From Yinghuangia elevatio (GTDB lineage Bacteria > Actinomycetota > Actinomycetes > Streptomycetales > Streptomycetaceae), in NCBI RefSeq assembly GCF_040649515.1, contig NZ_JBEZFP010000143.1:1-22925 (forward strand): a stretch of DNA of 22,925 nt, given 5' to 3'. Of the stretch, positions 8,207-15,480 are shown in pieces. The notes beneath the pieces are model-generated. The model saw only the letters and a program-made list of their open reading frames with translations. It did no database searches and had not been told where the DNA came from. The translations under genes were made by a program, and so were the position numbers. Each line of letters begins with the position of its first letter. The first letter of the stretch is position 1.

Positions 8207-8255
8207 TTGACAGACGTTACCAGGAGTAACACACTGCGGGTTACCCGCCGGTAAC
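8207..8255. promoter_or_regulatory. Candidate TetR operators and promoter in the divergent region
   Basis: Two inverted repeats with the same half-site core lie 61-109 bp from the TetR ATG: GTTAC-5 nt-GTAAC (8216-8230) and GTTACC-CGCC-GGTAAC (8240-8255). A consensus-like -35 hexamer TTGACA (8207-8212) faces the acyl-CoA dehydrogenase gene, with the first inverted repeat immediately downstream of it, where a bound repressor would block transcription. No good -10 is visible. The remaining approximately 190 bp to the dehydrogenase ATG is C-rich with no recognisable gene. Confidence 0.55.
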
Positions 8256-8443
8256 AGCCAGGTGTCCCACCCCAGCGTCCCACCCCGCACACCACCACGA
8301 CACCTCCACCCCACCGCCGCGTCCGCACGGCCCCGCACCACGCACCGCTTACCGCCCCACCGGCAGCCACCGGCGCCCCGGCCCCGGACCCGCAACACCC
8401 GGCACGGCATCACACCACCAACCACCGCAGGGAGCCAGACCCG

Positions 8444-9661
8444 ATGAGCGCATTCTCCCTCCAACTCACCGACGACCAGCGCACCGTCCGCGACTGGGTC
8501 CACACCTTCGCGGCCGACGTCCTGCGCCCGGCTGCCGCGGAATGGGACGAACGCGAGGAAACCCCCTGGCCCATCCTCCAGGAAGCCGCCAAAGCCGGCC
8601 TCTACTCCCTCGACTTCTTCTCCACGCAGGCCTTCGACCCCACTGGCCTCGGCATCCCCCTTGCCATGGAAGAACTCTTCTGGGGCGACGCCGGACTCGG
8701 CCTCGCCATCACCGGCACCACCCTCGCCGCCGCCGGCGTCGTCGCCAACGGCACGCCCGACCAGGTCGCCACCTGGGCACCCCAGATGTTCGGCACCCCC
8801 GAAGACGTCAAAGTCGCCGCCTTCTGCTCCAGCGAACCCGACGCCGGCTCCGACGTCTCCGCCATGCGCACCCGCGCCACGTACGACGACATCACCGGCG
8901 AATGGGTCCTCAACGGCGTCAAAACCTGGGCCACCAACGGCGGCATCGCCCACATCCACGTCGTCGTCGCCACCGTCGACCCCACCCTCGGCGCCCGCGG
9001 CCAGGCCAGTTTCGTCGTCCCGCCCGCCACCCCCGGCCTCAGCCAGGGCCAGAAGTTCAAGAAGCACGGCATCCGCGCCTCCCACACCGCCGAAGTCATC
9101 CTCGACAACGTCCGCATCCCCGGCGACTGCCTCCTCGGCGGCAAGGACAAGCTCGACGAACGCATCGCCCGCGCCCGCGAAGGCGCCCGCTCCGGACGCA
9201 CCAACGCCGCCATGGCCACCTTCGAATCCTCCCGGCCCGCCGTCGGCGCCCAAGCCGTCGGCATCGCCCGCGCCGCGTACGAATACGCCCTCGAATACGC
9301 CAAGACCCGCGAACAGTTCGGCCGCCCCATCATCGACAACCAAGGCGTCGCCTTCACCCTCGCCGACATGCGCACCCGCATCGACGCCGCACGCCTCCTC
9401 GTCTGGCGCGCCTCCTGGATGGCCGCCACCGGCCAACCCTTCGAAGCCGCCGAGGGATCGATGTCCAAGCTCTATGCCGGCGAGACCGCCAAATGGGTCA
9501 CCACCAACGCCATGCAGATCCTCGGCGGCAACGGCTTCACCCGCGAGTACCCCGTCGAACGCATGCACCGCGATAGCGCCATCTACACGATTTTTGAAGG
9601 CACTTCGGAGATCCAGCGCCTCGTCATCGCCCGCACCATCAGCGGCGTCCCCATCCGCTGA
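8444..9661 (+). CDS. Acyl-CoA dehydrogenase
   Basis: A 405-residue FAD-dependent acyl-CoA dehydrogenase that would introduce an alpha-beta double bond into an acyl-CoA and pass electrons to electron-transfer flavoprotein. Visible blocks are the N-terminal helical domain (LTDDQRTVRDWVHTFAADVL), the FAD/substrate motif SSEPDAGSDVSAMRT (about 138-152), the beta-domain (WVLNGVKTWATNGG), the C-terminal helical domain (YAKTREQFGRPIIDNQ), ILGGNGFTREYPVERMHRD, and IFEGTSEIQ, where Glu385 is the expected catalytic base. Length is slightly above the usual 380. The start is ATG with GGGAG upstream. It is divergent from a TetR gene and probably controlled by it. Acyl chain length cannot be told. Confidence 0.93.
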   Translation: MSAFSLQLTDDQRTVRDWVHTFAADVLRPAAAEWDEREETPWPILQEAAKAGLYSLDFFSTQAFDPTGLGIPLAMEELFWGDAGLGLAITGTTLAAAGVVANGTPDQVATWAPQMFGTPEDVKVAAFCSSEPDAGSDVSAMRTRATYDDITGEWVLNGVKTWATNGGIAHIHVVVATVDPTLGARGQASFVVPPATPGLSQGQKFKKHGIRASHTAEVILDNVRIPGDCLLGGKDKLDERIARAREGARSGRTNAAMATFESSRPAVGAQAVGIARAAYEYALEYAKTREQFGRPIIDNQGVAFTLADMRTRIDAARLLVWRASWMAATGQPFEAAEGSMSKLYAGETAKWVTTNAMQILGGNGFTREYPVERMHRDSAIYTIFEGTSEIQRLVIARTISGVPIR

Positions 9662-9686
9662 TCCCCGAACCCGCACACGCCGAAGG

Positions 9687-9729
9687 CCGGTACCCAGAGA
9701 GGGCCCGGTACCCAGAGAGGGCCCGGTAC
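9687..9729. repeat. 18-bp tandem repeat after the acyl-CoA dehydrogenase
   Basis: The unit CCGGTACCCAGAGAGGGC occurs at 9687-9704 and again, identically, at 9705-9722, followed by a partial third copy (9723-9729). The second unit runs into the left arm of the terminator hairpin, so the duplication may have come from slippage at that structure. Confidence 0.85.
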
Positions 9730-9757
9730 GCCGCACCACGCGGCGCACCGGGCCCTC
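9717..9757 (+). terminator. Strong hairpin terminator of the acyl-CoA dehydrogenase gene
   Basis: A long inverted repeat: GAGGGCCCGGT (9717-9727) pairs with ACCGGGCCCTC (9747-9757), and inside it CGCCGC (9729-9734) pairs with GCGGCG (9740-9745), with a single A-C mismatch and a 5-nt loop. It lies 55 bp after the stop codon. There is no T-tract. It also lies just before the end of the convergent minus-strand ORF, so it can act for both directions. Confidence 0.75.
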
Positions 9758-9773
9758 GGCACGCACCTGCCGC

Positions 9774-10115
9774 TCAGCCCCCCAACGGAGGACGCCCGCC
9801 ACCCGGAGGAGCCGGCTCCGGCTGCGGAGCGGGACCGGGATCGGGCGGCAACGGATCCGGGAACGGGTCGGGCAACGGCTCGGGAGCAGGATCCGGGGAC
9901 GGCCCCGGACCCGGAGCCGGAAACGGATCAGGCGGCCACGGGCCCGGAGGACCCGGGGGAGCGGGCGGCGGACTCGGCGGATGGGTCACCACAACCTCCA
10001 CACACACGGACAGACCACCCCCCACGACTCCCCGCATACCCGCCACCCGACCCGCCAACTCCCAGACCCGGACGTACGACCACGCCATCACCGCACGGAC
10101 ACGCGTGCCCGACAC
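9774..10115 (-). CDS. Possible Pro-rich small protein (doubtful)
   Basis: An open frame of 113 codons from a GTG that directly abuts the thioesterase stop codon; an ATG at 10088-10086 is an alternative start. The N-terminal 45 residues are weakly hydrophobic, and the rest is almost only Pro, Asp, Gly and Ala in PDP/PEP-like repeats. It would be the second gene of a thioesterase operon. The composition may simply reflect a G-rich simple sequence on the plus strand (GGATCCGGG-like runs), so it may not be a gene. No function can be proposed. Confidence 0.3.
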   Translation of the reverse strand: MSGTRVRAVMAWSYVRVWELAGRVAGMRGVVGGGLSVCVEVVVTHPPSPPPAPPGPPGPWPPDPFPAPGPGPSPDPAPEPLPDPFPDPLPPDPGPAPQPEPAPPGGGRPPLGG

Positions 10116-10943
10116 CTACCCCGACGCATCCGCCCCCGGCACCGGGGCCACGAACAACGACTGCGCCACCGACCCGAACAGCCCCGCCTCGTCGAACAAC
10201 CGGGTACGCGCCACCCCCACCCCCGCGTCCCCCAACTCCGTCGCCGACCGCAGGCACAACCACTCCGACACAGGCACCCGCAGCAGATGCACCGACAGGT
10301 CCAGGTTCGGCCACACGAACCGCCGCGAATCCAACTCCGCACCGATCCCCGAACCTGTGTCCGCCACCAACACCACCCGCTCCAACGCTCCCAGCGCCTC
10401 ACCCTCCACCAGCGGACGCCCGCACCGCACCCACGCCGTCGCCGGCCCCGGATGGCGGAACGACCCCTCCAGGAACCGCCAGTCCAACGCGCGCCCGTAC
10501 CCGAAGCGCCGCGCCAACGGCCCCTGCGGCTCGGCCGGCACCGGCCCCGGCACCTGCGACGACGCCAACGCCCCCTCGGGCAACCCCGCGACCTTCGCCG
10601 CCCGTACCCGCCACAACTGCGCCGACAGGCACACCCGCCCGTCGACACTGAGCTCACCCGCCACCAGCTGCACGCTCCGGCCGTCCCGCACCACGCGCAC
10701 GGCCACGCGTACCTCACCCACCGGCACCGGCCCCAGGAACTCCACCGTCAGACGCGCCGGAACCAACTCCGGACGGGGCGCCAACCGCTCCAACCGCCCC
10801 GCCAGCAACGCCGACGGCGGACCGCCGTGCTGCTGCTCCAGACTCCACGGCCCCTGCGTCAACTCCGACGCCGCAAACCGCTCCGCACCCAGCGGAACAA
10901 AAAAGGCCGCACCGGCATTGACCGATTCCGCCGAGACGTCCAC
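10116..10943 (-). CDS. Acyl-CoA thioesterase-like, double hot-dog fold protein
   Basis: Predicted 275-residue thioesterase-family protein (TesB-like double hot-dog). The N-terminal signature AAFFVPLG...LTQGPWSLEQQHGGPPSALLAG (about residues 12-49) is typical of this actinobacterial family, with the GGPP-x-ALL turn of the first hot-dog helix. The second half carries WVRCGRPLVEGE, the NLDLSVHLLR strand and the C-terminal block GVARTRLFDEAGLFGSVAQSL. The frame is open much further upstream, but I choose the GTG at 10943-10941 because GAGGTG precedes it by 9 nt and because family members begin just before the AFF block; a GTG at 10955 is an alternative. It would hydrolyse an acyl-CoA thioester; the substrate is unknown. 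It is divergent from the antiporter operon. Confidence 0.82.
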   Translation of the reverse strand: MDVSAESVNAGAAFFVPLGAERFAASELTQGPWSLEQQHGGPPSALLAGRLERLAPRPELVPARLTVEFLGPVPVGEVRVAVRVVRDGRSVQLVAGELSVDGRVCLSAQLWRVRAAKVAGLPEGALASSQVPGPVPAEPQGPLARRFGYGRALDWRFLEGSFRHPGPATAWVRCGRPLVEGEALGALERVVLVADTGSGIGAELDSRRFVWPNLDLSVHLLRVPVSEWLCLRSATELGDAGVGVARTRLFDEAGLFGSVAQSLFVAPVPGADASG

Positions 10944-11254
10944 CGCGCCGACCACCTCAAACCCCCGTCCGAGACCGACCACCACCAGAACCCGCCACCA
11001 GCACCCCGGAACGCAAAGGCCGGGCTCCGCGCATCCCATCACACCGAGACCACGCCACACACCGCAAAGACGCGACCGCGACGACGCGACGGGATCACCG
11101 GGCCCGGCAACCCCACCCACCATTAATCTGACAACAACCCGCACCGACGACGGCCGGAGGACCCTCGCAGGACACCTGCTGACACCTGCTGTCGCCGTCC
11201 GTCGCCCGTCCGTCGCCGACAATCCGAAGCCGAACCCGAACCGGAGCCGCCGCC
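10944..11254. other. Divergent intergenic region with short tandem repeats
   Basis: A 311-bp region between the thioesterase (minus) and the antiporter operon (plus). It contains an exact tandem duplication of GACACCTGCT (11171-11190), followed by three near-repeats of GTCGCC-GTCC (about 11191-11217). These lie 38-84 bp before the regulatory-subunit ATG, a position suited to promoter or activator sites. No clear promoter hexamers and no gene are seen. Confidence 0.4.
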
Positions 11255-11476
11255 ATGTCCAACCAGGTCCCCATCACCTCCACCCCCCTCCCGGGCATCG
11301 GGACCCAATACACCCTCCAGACCCAAGGCGGCCGCGCCCTCAGCATCGTCGCCGCCCGCGACGGACGACGCAGCCTCGCCATCTTCGAGATCGACGACCC
11401 CGACGCCTGCGGCCCCGGCGTACGCCTCACCCCCGCCGAAGCCACCGCCCTCGCCGAGCTCCTCACCGGGGAGTAA
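11255..11476 (+). CDS. Truncated cation:proton antiporter regulatory subunit (KhtT-like N-terminal domain only)
   Basis: A 73-residue protein matching the N-terminal domain of KhtT/YhaT-type regulatory subunits: the TPLPGIGTQYTLQTQGG start, the basic DGRRSLAIFEIDDPDAC core, and the LTPAEATALAELL helix that normally precedes the RCK_C (TrkA-C) domain. Full-length family members are about 160 residues and use the C-terminal RCK_C domain to bind ligand (c-di-AMP in the Bacillus KhtT). Here the frame stops with TAA after the helix and the antiporter gene starts 41 bp later, so no room is left for that domain. GGAG precedes the ATG. It is the first gene of a two-gene operon with the antiporter. 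I infer either a minimal regulator retaining only the transporter-contact domain or a degraded subunit. Confidence 0.8.
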   Translation: MSNQVPITSTPLPGIGTQYTLQTQGGRALSIVAARDGRRSLAIFEIDDPDACGPGVRLTPAEATALAELLTGE

Positions 11477-11517
11477 CAGCCCGCCGCCCACCCCGAACCG
11501 GAGCCGCGCACCACTCC

Positions 11518-12726
11518 ATGCACTCCGCATCGCTCTTCATCCAAATCGGCGCCATCATCCTCGGCCTCAGCGTCCTCGGACGCCTCGCCGCGCGCATGGG
11601 CATGTCCCCGATCCCGCTCTACCTCCTCGGCGGACTCGCCTTCGGCCACGGGGGCGTCCTCAGCCTCTCCGAGAGCGACGACTTCATCTCCGTCGGCGCC
11701 GACATCGGCGTCATCCTCCTGCTGCTGCTCCTTGGCCTCGAGTACAACGCCAAGGAACTCGTCGGCAACCTCCGCGCGGGCACCCCCGCCGGACTTGTCG
11801 ACTTCCTCCTCAACGCCACCCCCGGATTCGTCGCCGGACTCCTCCTCGGCTTCGAACCCGTCGGCTGCATCGCCCTCGCCGGCGTCACCTGGATCTCCTC
11901 GTCCGGCGTCATCGCCAAAGTCCTCCGCGACCTCGGACGCCTCGGCAACCGCGAAACCCCCACCATCCTCAGCGTCCTCGTCCTCGAAGACCTCGCGATG
12001 GCCCTCTACCTGCCGATCCTCACCGCACTGCTCGCCGGGGTCGGCCTCCTCGGCGGCAGCATCACCGTCCTCATCGCGGTCGGCACCATCGCCGTCGTCC
12101 TGTTCGTCGCGCTGCGCCACGGCCAGGTCGTCTCCAAGGCGCTCTCCAGCGAGGAACCCGAGTTCCTGCTCCTCGGCGTCCTTGGCCTGACCGTCCTGGT
12201 CGCCGGACTCGCCGACAAACTCCAGGTGTCCGCCGCCGTCGGCGCGTTCCTCGTCGGCATCGCCATCTCCGACGAAGTCGCCGAACACGCCCAAGAGGTA
12301 CTCGCCCCACTCCGCGACCTCTTCGCCGCCGTCTTCTTCGTCTTCTTCGGCCTGTCCACCGACCCCGCCGACCTGCCGCCCGTCCTGCTCCCGGCCCTCG
12401 CCCTCGCGGTCGCCACCACCCTCACCAAGATCGCCACCGGCTACTGGGCCGCCCGCCGCGCCGGCATCGCCAAACCCGGCCGCTACCGCGCCGGCGGAGC
12501 ACTGGTCGCCCGCGGCGAGTTCTCCATCGTCATCGCCGGACTCGCCGTCGCCGCGGGCACCGACACACGACTCGGACCGCTCGCCACCGCGTACGTCCTC
12601 ATCCTCGTCATCGCCGGCCCCCTCACCGCCCGCTTCGCCGAACCTGTCATGCGCCGCCTCTTCGGCCCCAAACCCGCCCCGCGCCGCACCTACACCGACG
12701 AACACGACCTCGACCTCCTGCCCTGA
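11518..12726 (+). CDS. CPA2-family cation:proton antiporter
   Basis: A 402-residue polytopic membrane protein of the monovalent cation:proton antiporter-2 family (KefB/KhtU-like), with about 12-13 hydrophobic segments. Recognisable blocks are PLYLLGGLAFG in an early helix, IGVILLLLLLGLEYNAKEL, the SSSGVIAKVLRDLGRLGNRET loop (11 residues after a gating-helix-like segment), VLVLEDLAMALYLPIL with the acidic ion-binding position, and the late VAGLADKLQVSAAVGAFLVGIAISD and FFVFFGLSTDP segments. It would exchange K+ or Na+ for H+ at the cytoplasmic membrane. There is no C-terminal RCK_N/TrkA-N domain, which agrees with use of a separate regulatory subunit. The ATG lies 41 bp after the KhtT-like gene; a GGAG is rather far upstream (about 15 nt), so translation may be partly coupled. 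Ion specificity is not known. Confidence 0.9.
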   Translation: MHSASLFIQIGAIILGLSVLGRLAARMGMSPIPLYLLGGLAFGHGGVLSLSESDDFISVGADIGVILLLLLLGLEYNAKELVGNLRAGTPAGLVDFLLNATPGFVAGLLLGFEPVGCIALAGVTWISSSGVIAKVLRDLGRLGNRETPTILSVLVLEDLAMALYLPILTALLAGVGLLGGSITVLIAVGTIAVVLFVALRHGQVVSKALSSEEPEFLLLGVLGLTVLVAGLADKLQVSAAVGAFLVGIAISDEVAEHAQEVLAPLRDLFAAVFFVFFGLSTDPADLPPVLLPALALAVATTLTKIATGYWAARRAGIAKPGRYRAGGALVARGEFSIVIAGLAVAAGTDTRLGPLATAYVLILVIAGPLTARFAEPVMRRLFGPKPAPRRTYTDEHDLDLLP

Positions 12727-12809
12727 CCCACACCGAAGTCCCCCTCGGACGCATCGTCCCGGGGTGCCTCCGCGATGCCGTACGGCGGGCAGCTCGTGTC
12801 GGCCCCGGG

Positions 12810-13097
12810 TCAGGGCGTAAGGAGGAACACCACGGCCACGGCCACAGCTGCGAGGACGGCGAAGGACAGCAGCCAGAGAACGGGGAACGCGGCAGACCGC
12901 AGCGCCCGGGCCGCGGACGCCGGCCACCGCAACGCCGCGCGGCCGTACGACAGATCGCCGCGGAAGCGGCCGTGACCTCCGTACCGCTGACGCGGCGGCG
13001 GGCCGGGGGAGGGGAGCGAGGGGTAGGGCTGCGCACGTACGGGCGGAGGTGACGGCGGAGGCGGAGGCCGATTGGGGTTGCCGGGGTCGCCGTACAT
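12810..13097 (-). CDS. Small Pro-rich protein with one C-terminal membrane helix
   Basis: Predicted 95-residue protein. The ATG at 13097-13095 has a perfect GGAGG 6 nt upstream. Residues 1-40 are Pro/Ser/Gly/Arg-rich and probably disordered, with a run of Pro. A basic, aromatic segment (RYGGHGRFRGDLSYGRAAL) follows, and residues about 68-95 form one hydrophobic helix ending two residues before the C terminus (VLWLLSFAVLAAVAVAVVFLL). The design is that of a tail-anchored cytoplasmic protein. I do not recognise the family. It is divergent from another Pro-rich single-pass membrane protein, and the two may act together. Confidence 0.72.
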   Translation of the reverse strand: MYGDPGNPNRPPPPPSPPPVRAQPYPSLPSPGPPPRQRYGGHGRFRGDLSYGRAALRWPASAARALRSAAFPVLWLLSFAVLAAVAVAVVFLLTP

Positions 13098-13200
13098 GCG
13101 TGCCTCCCGAGAACGGCGGGGGTGCGCGGTAGCTTGCGGTCCCAGCATGGCGGTAGTCGGGGCGAGGGAACACCCTCGGTGGAAGATCGGCGCCTGCGCG

Positions 13201-13240
13201 TATATTCGCGTGCACCGACGGACGGCAAGGGGGCCGTCCG
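13201..13240 (+). promoter_or_regulatory. Candidate -10 element and leader hairpin of the membrane protein gene
   Basis: TATATT (13201-13206) is the best -10-like hexamer in this GC-rich divergent region, 61 bp upstream of the ATG at 13268; no convincing -35 is present. A perfect 8-bp hairpin follows, CGGACGGC (13219-13226) with GCCGTCCG (13233-13240) and a 6-nt loop. It would lie near the 5' end of the transcript and could stabilise or attenuate it. Confidence 0.4.
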
Positions 13241-13267
13241 CGTGATGCGATGCGGGGAGTACGGCGC

Positions 13268-14503
13268 ATGCCGGACGAGCTACAGGAACTGGCGCGAGTC
13301 GCCGCGGCGAACGTGGTCAGGGCCATCGGGACGGAGTCCTGGCAGACCGTACGCGGCTCGCTGCTCAACCTGCTGATGCGGCACGGCGATCCGGGCGCGG
13401 CGACATGGGTCGACGCATTCGGGAGCATGATCGAAGGCGCGGACGGCCGGGAGCAGAACGGACTGCGGGACGCCGCGTACGCGCGCTTCGAGTCGGTGTT
13501 CTCGGGGCTGCTCACCACCCGCCCCGACGCCGCCGCGGAAGTCGCGCTGCTGGTCCTTCCGTCGTCCGGGCCAAGTGCGCACAGCGCGCCGGGTACGCCG
13601 GGCGCGCACGCGGCGCCGGCCGCGCCCAACATGGTGAAGGACCCGTACTCCTCGGCACCGCAGTCCACCCCGCAGCAGGCTGCGCCGCACGCGTCGCAGC
13701 CGCAGGGCTTCCCGCCGCCGTCGCAGTTCCCGGCCGGCGGGGCGAGCGGGCCAGGGCAAGGACAAGGGCTTCCGCCGATGCCTCCGGGGCCTCCGCCTGC
13801 GACCCCATACGGGGCACCGGCAGGCGCGATGTACCAGCAAGCGCCGCCCCAGGGACCACCGCAGGGGCCGTACGCCGGCGCCCCCTACCAGGGCGGGCAG
13901 CCGCCGATGCCGGGCGGGCACGCCCGCCCGGGCGGGGCGTCGTCCGGCAAATGGCTGGTCGGCGGCCTCGCGGCCGTCGTCGTGATCGGAGCGGTCTTCG
14001 GCGGAATCGCGTTGTTCGGCGGCTCGGATGACGACGACTGCCCCTCCGCGTCGGCGGCCTCTTCGGGGGCGGCCGGGACACTGTCGGCGGTCGCGAACCC
14101 GTCGAGCAACTGCGACGGAGTAGGCCCGGCAGGCCAGTCCGGCAAGGGCGGCTCCGGTGGCAAGGGCGGCACGAGCGGCAACGGGAACGCGGCGACACTG
14201 AGCGGCCCGTGGAGCGGGACGTACGACAACAAGGTGCCTGCCACTCTCTCCGGTTCGTTTTCGATCACCCTCGAGCAGAGCGGCAGCAGCGTGGAAGGCC
14301 AGCTCGATCTGGACGTCGCCGACTGCGATCTGTCCGGCCCGGTCGACGGAACCGTGACGGGCGACAAGGTGCAACTCCGTTCGAGCGGCGGCTCCTCGGA
14401 CACGATCAGGCTGGAAGGCAAGCTCTCGGGCGACCGCTTGACCGGCACATACACAACCACCTGCAACGACGCTTCAGGCACCTGGGAAGCCGAACAGGGC
14501 TAG
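13268..14503 (+). CDS. Single-pass membrane protein with Pro-rich cytoplasmic linker and extracellular beta-rich domain
   Basis: Predicted 411-residue protein; ATG preceded by GGGGAG. Residues 1-98 form a helical cytoplasmic domain (ELARVAAANVVRAIGTESW ... WVDAFGSMIEG). Residues 100-227 are Pro/Gly/Gln/Ala-rich and disordered. Residues 228-250 are one transmembrane helix (KWLVGGLAAVVVIGAVFGGI) followed by Asp-rich DDDD. Residues 255-308 are a Ser/Gly/Lys linker, and 309-411 form a compact beta-rich domain (GPWSGTYDN, FSITLEQSGSSVEGQLDLD, GTYTTTCNDASGTWEAEQ), reminiscent of small lipocalin-like barrels. Four cysteines (258, 282, 353, 399) lie on the outer side and could form disulfides. The topology suggests signalling or anchoring across the membrane, but no catalytic motif is visible. 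It is divergent from the tail-anchored Pro-rich gene. Confidence 0.82.
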   Translation: MPDELQELARVAAANVVRAIGTESWQTVRGSLLNLLMRHGDPGAATWVDAFGSMIEGADGREQNGLRDAAYARFESVFSGLLTTRPDAAAEVALLVLPSSGPSAHSAPGTPGAHAAPAAPNMVKDPYSSAPQSTPQQAAPHASQPQGFPPPSQFPAGGASGPGQGQGLPPMPPGPPPATPYGAPAGAMYQQAPPQGPPQGPYAGAPYQGGQPPMPGGHARPGGASSGKWLVGGLAAVVVIGAVFGGIALFGGSDDDDCPSASAASSGAAGTLSAVANPSSNCDGVGPAGQSGKGGSGGKGGTSGNGNAATLSGPWSGTYDNKVPATLSGSFSITLEQSGSSVEGQLDLDVADCDLSGPVDGTVTGDKVQLRSSGGSSDTIRLEGKLSGDRLTGTYTTTCNDASGTWEAEQG

Positions 14504-14695
14504 GCCGTTTCTGATCCTGGATGGTCGTGGCCGTCGAGTGATGCGCAGCGAGGCGAGCGACGGCCCGACCACCGTGAGGTGTTCGACGCGATCACGTTCA
14601 AGTCCCGGTCCAGGACACCGTGGTAGGACCTTCCGGCTGAGTTCAAATCGCGGAAGGCGCTCACAACCGGTTGCGGATGTGGGCCGCGGACGGCT

Positions 14696-14824
14696 CCGCC
14701 GCCATGGGCCAGGGGACGTGCCCGAGGGGCGCCGGTGTCGTGGGGGCGGGTCCGGCGCCGCGGCGGGCCAACATCGTGCTCTTGGTGTTCGAGGAACGGC
14801 GGCGTGGGCGCAGGTCGCAGCGCG
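14696..14824 (-). pseudogene. Decayed copy C of a dispersed coding-like repeat
   Basis: The minus strand reads APLGHVPWPMAAEPSAA, matching APLGQVPGLLAAERAAD of copy B (21131-21345) and PPLGQVPRLLAAERATD of copy A (19550-19733). At DNA level the shared core is GGGGACSTGCCCGAGNGGCGC, plus blocks ending in CAGGTCGCAGCG. This copy carries an insertion of about 40 bp relative to copy B and lacks most of the downstream part. The family is not recognised. Confidence 0.5.
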
Positions 14825-15023
14825 GGCCGTCGGCGGATCAAGAATTGCGGCCTGGGCGCGATCGGTCGGCTTCGGCGACGGACCGTTCGAGGCCGTCGAG
14901 GAACCAAGCGTGACTGTGGGCGTCAGATCGTGGTGTTCCGTGGATGTTCGCAATGCTGCCCGGACTCTCGGCCCGCCTGTGCGGGCGCTGCGTGTTCCGG
15001 CCCGTCAGTCCTGATCGTTCGGG

Positions 15024-15158
15024 TTACCCGGTCGCGGTGTGTCCGGCTTGGGTTTTGGCATGGGCGAGGCGGTAGGACTCGGTGTCGGTCTGGATGATCG
15101 CGCCGTTGAACGTGAGCCGGTCGACGGCGGCGACGCAGAGCCCGGGGGCTCGGTCCAT
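15024..15158 (-). pseudogene. C-terminal remnant of an IS21-type helper ATPase (IstB-like)
   Basis: The minus strand encodes about 44 residues up to a TAA at 15026-15024, with VDRLTFNGAIIQTDTESYRL, a close match in form to the conserved C terminus of IstB-family ATP-binding proteins (DRLTF-x-G-x-IIETG-x-DSYRL). The Walker A and B parts that should precede it are absent upstream (above 15160), so this is a truncated fossil of an IS21-family insertion. It lies about 320 bp upstream of the RiPP precursor gene. The identification is from memory of the family motif. Confidence 0.6.
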
Positions 15159-15430
15159 CCACTGAAGGATGCTCATGACCGTCGCCGCCCACCTTGTCGC
15201 ACGCGCCGCTTACCGCACCGGACAGCCCGGCGGCTGCGCCCTGCCTTTCGACGATCTCGCCCCGAAACCACCGGCCCTGGAGGCCGATCCGACCGATCCG
15301 GCCGTGAGGGGATCGGGGGACCGGGCAGGGCCGGTGCGCGAATTGGCCTTTCAACGGGCTCGTTGTCCGCGTCGCGCATGGAGGTGTCCTGCTTGCGCGG
15401 TGGGATGTTCGCCGCTGGGCTGTTCGCGCG

Positions 15431-15446
15431 GCAAGAGCTAGCTTGC
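15431..15446. promoter_or_regulatory. Inverted repeat just upstream of the RiPP precursor
   Basis: GCAAG-AGCTAG-CTTGC (15431-15446), 34 bp before the precursor ATG. A second inverted repeat, GCGAG (15445-15449) with CTCGC (15458-15462), overlaps its right end, so two mutually exclusive hairpins or an operator are possible. No convincing promoter hexamers were identified in the 320 bp upstream. Confidence 0.3.
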
Positions 15447-15480
15447 GAGCGCTGGTTCTCGCCGATCAAAGGAGACGCAG

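Larger units (their letters stand above)
14504..15480. other. 977-bp gene-poor region of decayed DNA before the RiPP precursor
   Basis: No intact gene is recognised. The region holds a degraded copy of a dispersed repeat (14696-14824) and the C-terminal remnant of an IstB-like gene (15024-15158), both listed separately. Between 14504 and 14690 the minus strand encodes a protein-like stretch (YHGVLDRDLNVIASNTSRW) that looks like coding debris, family unknown. Further open frames of 80-160 codons on both strands have no recognisable domains. The region looks like a graveyard of mobile DNA. Confidence 0.5.

Noticed and set aside
8147..9802. Upstream extension of the TetR frame opposite the acyl-CoA dehydrogenase
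   Set aside because: Gly/Val/Glu-rich low-complexity translation; the TetR ATG at 8146 has a ribosome site and the HTH follows normally.
8661..11126. Long plus-strand open frame overlapping the acyl-CoA dehydrogenase in another frame
   Set aside because: Pro/Ser/Arg-rich shadow; the dehydrogenase frame has all family motifs.
15169..15441. 90-codon plus-strand open frame before the precursor
   Set aside because: No ribosome site and no recognisable domain; it begins at the edge of the IstB-like remnant and is probably debris.
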